From: Actinomycetes bacterium | GTDB lineage: Bacteria; Actinomycetota; Acidimicrobiia; Acidimicrobiales; RAAP-2 | Reading direction: 5' to 3' | NCBI GenBank assembly: GCA_021820665.1 | Contig: JAKADK010000031.1 | Coordinates: 1 to 32,261, forward strand | DNA length: 32,261 bases | Shown here: positions 1 through 9,006 of the stretch, piece by piece | Numbering within the stretch: position 1 is the stretch's first letter | Layout: each line of letters begins with the position of its first letter | Program-made: the position numbers and the translations under genes | The notes under the pieces: model-generated | Database searches by the model: none | Told to the model about the DNA's origin: nothing | What the model saw: only the letters and a program-made list of their open reading frames with translations

Positions 1-1
1 A

Positions 2-274
2 CTGCACGCCGTCGGGATCGCCAGTGTCGAGGACCTCGCTCGCCAGGTGGCCAGCATGCTGGGTCGCACGTCAGCGACTCCCGCCAAGAAGACGGCGGCC
101 ACAAGGACGGCAGCCAAGAAGGCTCCCGCCAAGAAGACGGCAGCCAAGAAGACGGCAGCCAAGAAGACGGCGGCCACAAGGACGGCAGCCAAGAAGGCTC
201 CGGCCAAGAAGACGGCAGCTAAGAAGGCTCCGGCCAAGAAGGCTCCGGCGCCCCCGGTGGGGACACCAGACTGA
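2..274 (+). CDS. C-terminal end of a protein with a Lys/Ala-rich tail (partial)
   Basis: The reading frame is open from the window edge, so the gene begins upstream. About 25 ordinary residues (ending [15 protein letters not shown]) lead into roughly 60 residues of AAKK, PAKK and ATRT units rich in Lys, Ala, Thr and Pro. The tail DNA is repetitive, with a 75-base near-exact repeat beginning at 86 and again at 161. Such tails resemble eukaryotic histone H1 and the C-termini of actinobacterial HU/HupB and of phasin-like granule proteins; they bind DNA or other polyanions. The short segment before the tail could be the end of a phasin-like coiled coil, but too little is visible to name it. The stop at 272-274 lies against the probable start of tlyA, so the two are likely co-transcribed. 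Confidence 0.7.
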   Translation: MHAVGIASVEDLARQVASMLGRTSATPAKKTAATRTAAKKAPAKKTAAKKTAAKKTAATRTAAKKAPAKKTAAKKAPAKKAPAPPVGTPD

Positions 275-300
275 GCCCGCTGCCGCGGCGTCGGCTCGAC

Positions 301-1170
301 GTGGCGCTCGTCGAGCGCGGGGTGGTCTCCAGCCGAGCGCAGGCTGGCGAGCTGATCGAGCGCGGCGCCGTGATCGTGGGGGGAGCGCCGGCGCTCAAGG
401 GTTCCCGCCTGGTGTCGCCGGCCGAACCCATCGCGCTCCTCCCCGTCCCGTCGCGCTACGTGAGCAGGGGAGGTACCAAGCTCGAGGCGGCGTTGGCCGG
501 CTTCGGCCTGTCGGTGGCGGGGCTCCGGGTGCTCGATGCGGGTGCGTCGACCGGCGGGTTCACCGACTGCCTCCTCCAACATGGCGCGGTCCGGGTCGTT
601 GCCGTGGACGTCGGACGTGGCCAGCTCCGGGAACGCCTGCGGAACGATCCGCGGGTCGTCGCCCGGGAACGGTGCGACATCCGTTCGCTCACGGCCGAGT
701 CGGCGGCCGGTCCGTTCGACGCAGTGACCGCCGACCTGTCGTTCATCTCGCTGACCCAGGTGGTTCCCGTCCTGGCCGGACCGCTGGCCGTTGCCGATGC
801 CCCACTCGTGCTCCTGGTGAAGCCCCAGTTCGAAGTCGGTCGGGTTGAGGCATCCCGCGGCAGGGGGGTGATCCGATCTCCGTTCCTCCACACCGAGGCA
901 CTGGTGCGCGTGGGGGTCGCTCTCGCCCACGCCGAGGCCGAGACTGTAGCGATCATGGCCTCACCCATCACCGGGCACGCCGGCAACGTGGAGTTCCTTC
1001 TGCACGCGCGTGCCCACGCTGGGGCTCGGACCCGCCTGAGCAACAGCGACGGTCGGTCAGCGTTGGGAGCGATGGCACGCGCCGCCGTCGCCCGTGCGCA
1101 CGGGATCGAAGCTGCCGTGCTGGACGGACCCGGACCCACCGGCGCACCCGGAGGTCGTGCTCATGGCTGA
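301..1170 (+). CDS. tlyA: TlyA-type rRNA 2'-O-methyltransferase / S4-domain protein
   Basis: TlyA proteins transfer methyl from SAM to ribose 2'-OH groups of 16S and 23S rRNA (C1409/C1920 in mycobacteria, where loss gives capreomycin resistance). Counting from the GTG at 301, an S4 RNA-binding segment occupies about residues 1-45. The FtsJ-like methyltransferase domain follows, with SRGGTKL (55-61), SAM-binding [12 protein letters not shown] (79-90), DLSFISL (145-151) and KPQFE (174-178). The S4 domain normally opens with RRRLD, and these residues are encoded in frame just upstream (286-300). The true start is therefore probably earlier: a CTG at 271 overlaps the previous stop as CTGA and has GGTGGGG 8 bases before it. 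The end overlaps nadK by 8 bases. Same position as Rv1694 in M. tuberculosis. Confidence 0.93.
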   Translation: MALVERGVVSSRAQAGELIERGAVIVGGAPALKGSRLVSPAEPIALLPVPSRYVSRGGTKLEAALAGFGLSVAGLRVLDAGASTGGFTDCLLQHGAVRVVAVDVGRGQLRERLRNDPRVVARERCDIRSLTAESAAGPFDAVTADLSFISLTQVVPVLAGPLAVADAPLVLLVKPQFEVGRVEASRGRGVIRSPFLHTEALVRVGVALAHAEAETVAIMASPITGHAGNVEFLLHARAHAGARTRLSNSDGRSALGAMARAAVARAHGIEAAVLDGPGPTGAPGGRAHG

Positions 1171-1993
1171 CGTCGTCCTCTTCGTCCATCCGCACCGCCA
1201 CGAGGCGCGGGCCCTGGCCGAGTCGACGGCCGGATGGTTGGCGGTCGCCGGGCACCGGGCGGCGATCACGACCGGGGATCTGCCCGTCAACCCGGGGAAC
1301 GGTCAGCGACCTGACGTGGTCGTCAGCCTCGGGGGAGATGGCACAATGCTCCGCGCCGTGGACTGGGCGCTTGACGCCGGCTCGCCGGTGCTCGGTGTCA
1401 ACCTCGGCCGGCTCGGCTACCTGGCCGAGATCGAACCCGCGGGCCTCGAACAGGCACTCAGGATGTTCCTGGCGGGCCGGCTCGACGTCGAGGAGCGCAT
1501 GACGCTCGACGTCACCTTCCATGACGGACAGGGCGGCAGCGTGGAGACCCGGCGCGCGCTCAACGAAGCCGTCGTGGAGAAGACCGTGCCGGGCCACACC
1601 GTACGGATCGGCACTACCATCAACGGGCATCCCTTCATCACCTACGCCGCCGACGGCGTGCTCGTCGCCACTCCGACCGGCTCGACGGCATACAACCTTT
1701 CCGCCCGGGGACCAGTCGTCTCACCGCACCTCCACGCTATGGTCATGACGCCGGTCTCCCCGCACATGCTCTTCGACCGCGCCCTGGTCCTCGGCCCGAC
1801 CGAGAGCGTTGAGTTGCTGGTGCTCGGTCCACGACCTGCCGTGCTCGTCGTCGATGGCGAAGTCGTCCACGCTCTGGGGGTGGGGTGGACCGTACGGTGT
1901 CGCGCCTCGGAGGCGTCGGTCAAGGTCGTGGTGGCGGGCGGACGCAGCGTGCACACCACCCTCCGCGAGAAGTTCTTCACCTCGGAGCGCTAG
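1163..1993 (+). CDS. nadK: NAD kinase
   Basis: Phosphorylates NAD to NADP with ATP or polyphosphate in the cytosol. The 276-residue product has the family's usual length. Motifs are the GGDG nucleotide loop (57-60, in SLGGDGTML), LNE (133-135) and the glycine-rich stretch ATPTGSTAYNLSARGP (169-184) followed by SPHM. I chose ATG 1163 because GGAGG lies at 1149-1153 and the product begins [12 protein letters not shown], a normal NadK amino terminus; an in-frame start at 1094 would lie deep inside tlyA. It overlaps tlyA by 8 bases and recN follows 12 bases after the stop, so the three are probably translationally linked. This is the order seen at Rv1694-Rv1696. Confidence 0.95.
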   Translation: MADVVLFVHPHRHEARALAESTAGWLAVAGHRAAITTGDLPVNPGNGQRPDVVVSLGGDGTMLRAVDWALDAGSPVLGVNLGRLGYLAEIEPAGLEQALRMFLAGRLDVEERMTLDVTFHDGQGGSVETRRALNEAVVEKTVPGHTVRIGTTINGHPFITYAADGVLVATPTGSTAYNLSARGPVVSPHLHAMVMTPVSPHMLFDRALVLGPTESVELLVLGPRPAVLVVDGEVVHALGVGWTVRCRASEASVKVVVAGGRSVHTTLREKFFTSER

Positions 1994-2005
1994 GCACCCG
2001 CGTCG

Positions 2006-3652
2006 ATGCTGGCCACCCTCCGCGTCGTCAACCTCGGGGTCATCGAGGACGTCACGCTCGAGCTCTCCCCGGGGATGACCGTGCTCACCGGTGAGACCGG
2101 TGCCGGCAAGACGCTCCTCGTCGGCGCGCTCTCGCTTCTCCTGGGAGACCGGGCCGATCCGACGATGGTGCGGAGCGGGACCGACGAAGCAGTGGTGGAA
2201 GGGGTGTTCCGGCACGAGAGCTCTGCGAGCCCCGGCGGCGACGGCTCGATCGACGCCGGGAACGCCGGCGGGGAGGAGATCCTGACCCGTGTCGTGTCGG
2301 CGTCGGGCACCTCGAAGGCCTGGATCGATGGTCGCCGGGTGCCCCTCGCCGGGCTGGCCCGGCGCGGTACCGACCTGGTGGAGCTCCATGGGCAGCAGCA
2401 ACACCAGGCCCTCCGCCAGGCCGGGGCGCAGCGAGCGGCACTCGATGCGTTCGGCGGTATCGCCCTCGGAGCTCTGGAGGCCCAGCGGCGACTCGTTCGG
2501 GACCTGGAGGCCGAACGAGAGGCACTAGGCGGTGATGCCACCCAACGGCAACGCGAGCTCGCATTCCTCAGCTTCCAGATCGACGAGATCGAGCAGGCGC
2601 AGCTCGGCGACGTGGCCGAGATCGAGCGGCTCGATGCCGAGGCAGCCGCGCTGGGGGAAGCCGAGACTATCCGGCAGCAGGCGGCGATCGCCCACTCCCT
2701 GCTCGTCGACGGCGCGGGCGCCAACGTCACCGACCTCCTGGGAGAGGTGGCCCGGAGCCTCCCCGACGTGCCGGTCCTGGCGCCGCTGCGATCCCGGCTC
2801 GACGGTCTTGTCGCCGAAGCATCCGACGTGGCTACCGAGCTTCGGCACGTGGCGGAGACCTGGGAGGCCGACCCGGCCCGCCTGGAGGAGCTCCATCGCC
2901 GCCGCCGCCTTCTGATCGATCTCACCAGGAAGTACGGGGGGACGATCGATGACGTGATCCGTGCCGGCGAGGAGGCCCGGCGTCGGCGCGAGGAGCTCGG
3001 TGCGCGCCAGGATCGGGCCGATCGGGTCCAGGACGACCTCGCTGCCGCGCTCACCGCGCTCCACATCCAGGAATCCCAGGTGGCCTCCGCCCGGAGGAAA
3101 GCGGCGACCGCGTTGGCCGCGGCCATCGAGGATTCGCTCCACGAGCTTGCCATGCCGTCAGCTCGGTTCGCCATCACCGTAGGGGACGACGGTGCCGGGG
3201 AGGACGTGGCATTTCTGCTGGGAGCAAACGCCGGGGAGCCGTTGGCCCCGTTGACGCGGGTGGCATCAGGTGGCGAGCTGGCCCGCACCATGCTGGCGGT
3301 GCGCCTCGCCCTCTCCGACGCCCCCGCCGTGCTGGTGTTCGACGAGGTCGACGCCGGCATCGGTGGTGCCACGGCGGCGACGGTGGCAAGGAAGCTCCGG
3401 GCGCTGGCAGCACGCTCGCAGGTGATCGTCGTCACCCACCTCGCCCAGGTGGCAGCCTTCGGGGACCACCATGTCCGGGTGTCGAAGGCAGAGCAGTGTG
3501 GACGAACCATCTCGTCGGTCGAGCCGCTCGACCCGGAGGGGAGGGTGGTCGAGATCAGCCGGATGCTCTCGGGTCATCCGGACAGCGCTACGGCGCGTCT
3601 CCATGCACGGGAGCTCCTGGAGGCGCGGGGGACGCAGCGGAGGGCGGTGTGA
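2006..3652 (+). CDS. recN: DNA repair protein RecN
   Basis: SMC-like ATPase that acts early in double-strand-break repair, holding or aligning DNA ends for RecA. The 548-residue protein begins MLATLRVVNLGVIEDV, the usual RecN opening. Walker A is GETGAGKT (29-36). A charged region from about 150 to 380 forms the coiled-coil arms. The ABC signature SGGELAR lies near 420 and Walker B VLVFDEVDAGIGG near 443-455, followed by the IVVTHLAQVAA switch segment. No SOS box was recognised upstream, as expected for an internal gene of an operon led by tlyA. Confidence 0.96.
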   Translation: MLATLRVVNLGVIEDVTLELSPGMTVLTGETGAGKTLLVGALSLLLGDRADPTMVRSGTDEAVVEGVFRHESSASPGGDGSIDAGNAGGEEILTRVVSASGTSKAWIDGRRVPLAGLARRGTDLVELHGQQQHQALRQAGAQRAALDAFGGIALGALEAQRRLVRDLEAEREALGGDATQRQRELAFLSFQIDEIEQAQLGDVAEIERLDAEAAALGEAETIRQQAAIAHSLLVDGAGANVTDLLGEVARSLPDVPVLAPLRSRLDGLVAEASDVATELRHVAETWEADPARLEELHRRRRLLIDLTRKYGGTIDDVIRAGEEARRRREELGARQDRADRVQDDLAAALTALHIQESQVASARRKAATALAAAIEDSLHELAMPSARFAITVGDDGAGEDVAFLLGANAGEPLAPLTRVASGGELARTMLAVRLALSDAPAVLVFDEVDAGIGGATAATVARKLRALAARSQVIVVTHLAQVAAFGDHHVRVSKAEQCGRTISSVEPLDPEGRVVEISRMLSGHPDSATARLHARELLEARGTQRRAV

Positions 3653-3702
3653 CTGATCCCCTGTCCCGTGGGCGATCCGCGCCCGAGCCCCGGCCCTCCC
3701 GC

Positions 3703-5505
<1,803 letters not shown>

Positions 5506-5521
5506 CAGCCGGGGCGCCGAC

Positions 5522-6142
5522 ATGACGATGGCGGGCGGTGGACCTCCGCCGTCCCGGCGAGAGGTTCCGTCTGACGGACAGGCATCGAGCTTTACCCAGG
5601 TGGGCGAGCAGGTGGCGTACCACGGCTGGTTCATCTCGGTCTCCACGGCGACGTTCCGCGGACCCGATGGGACGATCTTCGAGCGGGACGTGGTCCGACA
5701 TCCCGGTGCCGTGGCGATCGTCCCGGTGACAGCGGAGGGGAGCGTCGTCCTGGTGCGCCAGTACCGGCCCGCCGTCGACCGAGAGCTCCTCGAAGTGCCG
5801 GCTGGAACGTGCGACGTCGTGGGTGAGCCTCGCGAGGTCACCGCTCAGCGCGAGCTCGGCGAAGAGGCTGGCTTGGCAGCGGGCTCGGTCGAGCATCTGG
5901 CCACCTGCCTCAACACGCCCGGCTTCTGTGACGAGTCCACCACAATCTTCCTCGCCACCGAGCTGCGCCCCGTCCCCTGGAACCCTCAGGGGGTCGAGGA
6001 AGGGGAGTTGCGCATCGTGGAGATCCCGCTTCGCCGTTTCGACGCCCTGGTGGACCGCGGTGAGGTGGTCGACGCGGTGACCATCCTCGGCGTGGGCCTG
6101 GCTCGCCGGCGGCTGCGCGCCCGCCGTCGCCAACCGGGGTGA
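5522..6142 (+). CDS. NUDIX hydrolase, ADP-ribose pyrophosphatase type
   Basis: Probably cleaves ADP-ribose to AMP and ribose 5-phosphate. The Nudix box lies at 95-117 (GTCDVVGEPREVTAQRELGE, then EAG) and has one extra residue between the first Gly and Glu compared with the textbook spacing; as I recall, the M. tuberculosis orthologue Rv1700 shows the same insertion. Downstream NTPGFCDESTTIFLA matches the family's substrate-loop region. At 206 residues it is close to the usual length. It lies 16 bases after pyrG and its stop overlaps the next gene as GTGA, exactly the neighbourhood of Rv1700. The assignment to ADP-ribose is by family and synteny; other NDP-sugars are possible. Confidence 0.88.
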   Translation: MTMAGGGPPPSRREVPSDGQASSFTQVGEQVAYHGWFISVSTATFRGPDGTIFERDVVRHPGAVAIVPVTAEGSVVLVRQYRPAVDRELLEVPAGTCDVVGEPREVTAQRELGEEAGLAAGSVEHLATCLNTPGFCDESTTIFLATELRPVPWNPQGVEEGELRIVEIPLRRFDALVDRGEVVDAVTILGVGLARRRLRARRRQPG

Positions 6143-7185
6143 GCGCTGCCAACCAGCAGGGGGGCGGCGGTGTGGACAGGGCCGACCAGCAGGGGGGCGG
6201 CGGTGTGGACAGGGCCAACCAGCAGGGGGGCGGCGGTGTGGCCAGGGCCAACCAGCAGGGGGGCGGCGGTGTGGCCGGCCTGGCCCGTCCCTACGAGGAG
6301 TTCCTCTCGTGGTTGACCGTGGAGCGAGGCCGGTCGGCGCGGACCATCGACGCCTACCGGAGTGATCTCGAGGACTGGGAGCGGTGGCTCGTCGCGCTTC
6401 AACTGGACGCGCTCGAAGGGACCCCAGAGCTCCTCGACCGGTACGTCGACGCGCTCCGAGAAAGAGGATCGAGTCCCGCCACCATCGCCAGACGTGTCTC
6501 CACGCTCCGCGGCCTCTACCGGTTCCTCGAAGACGACGGCTGGATCGCCGTCGATCCGGCTTCTGAACTGGCCGGACCGCCGGCTCCGACCCGCTTCCCG
6601 AAGGCCCTTTCCGAAGAGGAGGTGCTCCGCCTGCTCGAGGCGCCAGCCGGGGATGGTCCGGTTGCACGGCGCGACCGAGCGCTGTTCGAGGTGCTCTACG
6701 GCACCGGAGCACGGATCTCGGAAGTCGTCGGTCTGGCGTTGGCCGACGTCTCCGACGAGGTGCAGCTCGTGCGCGTGACAGGCAAGGGCTCCAAAGAACG
6801 CCTGGTGCCCTTGGGACGTCCCGCACGTCAGGCGCTCGATGCATGGCTCTCCGAAAGTGGCCGCGCCGCGTTCATCCCGAAGCGCTGGGCACGGCGCGGC
6901 GATGCCGAGGCGGTCTTCTTGAACCAACGTGGCGGACGGCTCACGAGGCAGGGTGCCTGGGCGATCCTACGAGGCCACGCCGACCACGTCGGCCTCGGGA
7001 AGAGAGTGAGCCCCCACGTGTTGCGCCACTCGTGCGCCACCCATCTGCTGGCGCACGGCGCCGACATCCGCGTGGTCCAGGAGGTGCTCGGACACGCCTC
7101 GGTCACGACGACGCAGCTCTACACCAAGCTGTCCGCCGAGCACCTCCGGGACGCCTACACCCGCGCCCATCCACGTGCCGGGTGA
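6139..7185 (+). CDS. xerD: Tyrosine recombinase, XerD-like
   Basis: Site-specific recombinase that resolves chromosome dimers at dif with its XerC partner. All catalytic residues are present, counting from GTG 6139: R192 (GTGARISEV), K216 (TGKGSKER), H293 and R296 (HVLRHSCATH), H319 (LGHASVTTTQ) and nucleophile Y328 (QLYTK). The SAM-like core-binding domain spans about 48-135. The first 44 residues are four copies of an 11-residue Gly-rich unit (NQQGGGGVDRA and variants) with no counterpart in known Xer proteins. The natural amino terminus is probably GTG 6271 (MAGLARPYEEFLSWL), and every repeat unit carries its own GGGGGG plus GTG. The start at 6139 overlaps the NUDIX stop as GTGA. Position matches Rv1701. 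Confidence 0.93.
   Translation: MSAANQQGGGGVDRADQQGGGGVDRANQQGGGGVARANQQGGGGVAGLARPYEEFLSWLTVERGRSARTIDAYRSDLEDWERWLVALQLDALEGTPELLDRYVDALRERGSSPATIARRVSTLRGLYRFLEDDGWIAVDPASELAGPPAPTRFPKALSEEEVLRLLEAPAGDGPVARRDRALFEVLYGTGARISEVVGLALADVSDEVQLVRVTGKGSKERLVPLGRPARQALDAWLSESGRAAFIPKRWARRGDAEAVFLNQRGGRLTRQGAWAILRGHADHVGLGKRVSPHVLRHSCATHLLAHGADIRVVQEVLGHASVTTTQLYTKLSAEHLRDAYTRAHPRAG
6148..6279 (+). repeat. 33-bp tandem repeat x4 at the start of xerD
   Basis: Four consecutive 33-base units begin at 6148, 6181, 6214 and 6247, differing at only a few bases. Each contains AGGGGGGCGGCGGTGTG, a purine-rich Shine-Dalgarno-like run followed by an in-frame GTG (6172, 6205, 6238, 6271). The period is a multiple of three, so copy number changes would not break the frame. 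Confidence 0.9.
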
Positions 7186-7274
7186 TGACGTTCCTCCACC
7201 GCATCGGATCCGGCCTCCCGCGACGACTCGTCGGACGCGCTCGACCCGTGCCCACCCAAGTGGGGACTCGGAAG

Positions 7275-7280
7275 TAGTCT
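7275..7280 (+). promoter_or_regulatory. -10 element for leaderless dksA-like gene
   Basis: TAGTCT followed by 6 bases and the GTG at 7287, identical in hexamer and spacing to the pyrG promoter. A clear -35 was not found. Confidence 0.55.
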
Positions 7281-7286
7281 GGACCC

Positions 7287-7625
7287 GTGCCCAATGACGC
7301 GCCCCCGGTCGACTACCGACGCCTCCTGGAAGAGGAGCGATCCCGGCTCCTGGCGGAGCTGGCAGAGCTTGGCGTCGGCGAAGACGGCAAGCTCGCCTAC
7401 GACCCGAACTTCGCCGACTCGAGCCAGGTGACAGCAGAGCGGAGCGAGGCCGAGGTGCTGGCGGGTCGTCTCCGTGAATCGCTGGACGAAGTTGCCCATG
7501 CCCTGACAAAGCTCTCCACCTCGGGCTACGGGCTCTGCGAGGAGTGCGGTGGCCCGATCGGGGAGGCCCGGTTGGAGGCGATGCCCGCCACACGTTTCTG
7601 CATCGTCCACGCCACCAACCACTGA
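7287..7625 (+). CDS. DksA/TraR-family zinc-finger protein
   Basis: A 112-residue protein with a helical coiled-coil region (about 10-78, rich in Leu, Glu and Arg) and a C-terminal zinc finger starting CEECGGPI (84-91). Family members bind the RNA polymerase secondary channel or act as small regulators. The finger is not the usual four-Cys type: the second half reads FCIVH, so the ligands would be C84, C87, C105 and H108. The acidic DxxDxA tip motif of true DksA is not evident between the helices, so it may not act like E. coli DksA. It begins at a probable leaderless GTG and the M50 protease follows after 15 bases, suggesting co-transcription. Confidence 0.85.
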   Translation: MPNDAPPVDYRRLLEEERSRLLAELAELGVGEDGKLAYDPNFADSSQVTAERSEAEVLAGRLRESLDEVAHALTKLSTSGYGLCEECGGPIGEARLEAMPATRFCIVHATNH

Positions 7626-7640
7626 GACGGGCTGCGGAGC

Positions 7641-8414
7641 GTGGCCTACGACGGGTACGGTACGGCGCGTCGATCTGCCAAGTGGCAACTTCCGGGCAGC
7701 CAGCGCACGTGGATCATCGTCATCGTGGCGGCCGCGCTGGTGGCGATCCTGTTGGAGACGCACCGGCTCAACCGCTTCGAGATCATCTACTTCTGTGTCC
7801 TCATCCCGTCGATCATCCTCCACGAGATCTCCCACGGCGTCGTGGCACTTGCTTTCGGCGACAACACAGCCAAGCGAGCCGGGCGGCTGTCACTCAACCC
7901 CGTCCGCCACGTCGACCCAGTCGGGACCCTCCTCGTGCCGGCCATCCTCAGCCTCTCTGGTGTGGGGGCCTACGGGTGGGCAAAGCCCGTGCCGGTCAAC
8001 CCCAACCGGCTCCGGAGCCCGAGGAACCACATGGTCATCGTCTCGATGGCCGGGCCGCTCACCAACTTCGTCCTGTCCGCTGTGTGCGCGGTGATCTTCA
8101 TCGCCATCACCCCGGCCGATGTCCGCCAGGTCGTGGCCGTGGGCGGGTACTACCCCCCGACGCTCCTGGAGCAGATCGTGTTCATCGGCGGCGTAGCGAA
8201 CCTGGTGCTGGGCGCGTTCAACCTCATCCCCTGCCCGCCACTCGACGGTTCGGCCGTCCTCGAACGGATGATCCCCGCCCGGAGCCTCCCCGAGTACTAC
8301 CGGATCCGCCCGCTCCTCATGTTCCTTCCCCTGGTCGTCATCCTCGTGTTCCACAATGAGTGGGCATACCTGATCGATCACCTCTTCAACTGGTGGGCGA
8401 GCCTGCTGGCGTGA
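7641..8414 (+). CDS. M50-family site-2 membrane protease (Rip-like)
   Basis: Intramembrane zinc metalloprotease of 257 residues with several hydrophobic segments (about 23-40, 47-75, 90-110, 130-155, 170-200 and 220-245). The zinc motif HEISH lies at 61-65 inside a membrane segment, and the third-ligand motif NLIPCPPLDGS lies near 194-204; both are diagnostic of family M50. It has no PDZ domain and is short, like the Rv2625c/Rip3-related or FwdE-type minimal site-2 proteases rather than the long RseP/Rip1 type. A substrate cannot be named; anti-sigma factors or signal peptides are the usual targets. It follows the DksA-like gene by 15 bases and is the last gene before a gene-poor spacer. Confidence 0.9.
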   Translation: MAYDGYGTARRSAKWQLPGSQRTWIIVIVAAALVAILLETHRLNRFEIIYFCVLIPSIILHEISHGVVALAFGDNTAKRAGRLSLNPVRHVDPVGTLLVPAILSLSGVGAYGWAKPVPVNPNRLRSPRNHMVIVSMAGPLTNFVLSAVCAVIFIAITPADVRQVVAVGGYYPPTLLEQIVFIGGVANLVLGAFNLIPCPPLDGSAVLERMIPARSLPEYYRIRPLLMFLPLVVILVFHNEWAYLIDHLFNWWASLLA

Positions 8415-8481
8415 GTGATCCGGCGACCTGCCGAATTGCGGCCCGGCTACGGCCATCTGATCTTTTCCTCCTGCATCGCTG

Positions 8482-8513
8482 CCCCAGGTCCCCAGGTCCC
8501 CAGGTCCCCAGGT
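8482..8513 (+). repeat. CCCCAGGT x4 tandem repeat
   Basis: Four perfect 8-base units, 32 bases in all, lying about 70 bases after the protease stop codon. No dyad symmetry within a unit. Confidence 0.9.
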
Positions 8514-8607
8514 GCCTCGGACAAACCCCCATGCACACCAGCATCCGGGACCATGAACACCAGGCACGTGCTCGCGTGCGCCCTGGGTGTCTGTTGCAAG
8601 AAACATA

Positions 8608-8638
8608 TTGATGAACAATCAACATTGATGAATATCAA
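8608..8638 (+). promoter_or_regulatory. Two tandem TTGAT-ATCAA dyads (putative operator)
   Basis: TTGAT-N5-ATCAA (8608-8622) and TTGAT-N4-ATCAA (8625-8638) are inverted repeats arranged in tandem with a 17-base period. TACACT at 8640-8645 just downstream could be a -10 element, which would place the dyads over the -35 region, as for a repressor or activator operator. The best candidate target is the mannosyltransferase pair that follows. The regulator is unknown. Confidence 0.45.
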
Positions 8639-9006
8639 CTACACTTTGGAAATTCTTCTTCGCCAGGCCGCTTCTTCACCCCCTCTTCACCCCTTTTCAC
8701 CGGGCCGACACCCCGACCGGCGAGCTTGCCCACGACCCCTGGCCAGTGTTGTCACCGACGACAACCCGAGGCGAGGATCCAGCACGCTGCCGGCTCTGTC
8801 GGCGGCAGCCGCGATTCTCAGCTGAGACTCAGGATGATCCGGGAGAATCTGGGGATGACTGCACGGCCGGCCACGAGGCGGGGCTGCCTGAGGAGGTGGC
8901 CGTCCGCCGTCGTGCCGAGCGCCCAGCTCGGGGATCTCACCGCGGGCTGCAGCGGCGGGTAGGGCGCGGGCCGGTGGAGTCTCGGTTGGATCGGAGAAGA
9001 CCCCCG

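Larger units (their letters stand above)
8415..9006. other. Gene-poor spacer with repeats and an AT-rich island
   Basis: No convincing gene. From 8482 to 8513 there are four perfect CCCCAGGT units. From about 8592 to 8665 the sequence turns strongly AT-rich in an otherwise GC-rich window and holds two tandem dyads. A pyrimidine-rich stretch with repeated TTCACCCC follows at 8671-8703. From about 8750 onwards frames are open on both strands but with no recognisable protein except a weak helix-turn-helix-like fragment on the minus strand (9001-9129). Confidence 0.6.

Noticed and set aside
24-848. 274-codon frame rich in Arg/Pro
   Set aside because: It runs through the Lys/Ala tail and tlyA in another frame; the composition is that of a GC-rich shadow.
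6148-6279. CRISPR-like array
   Set aside because: The 33-base units are directly adjacent with no spacers and are coding.
8628-8825. 66-codon frame starting MNINYTLEILLRQ
   Set aside because: It starts in the AT-rich island, has no ribosome site, and turns into Pro/Arg-rich sequence without any family resemblance.
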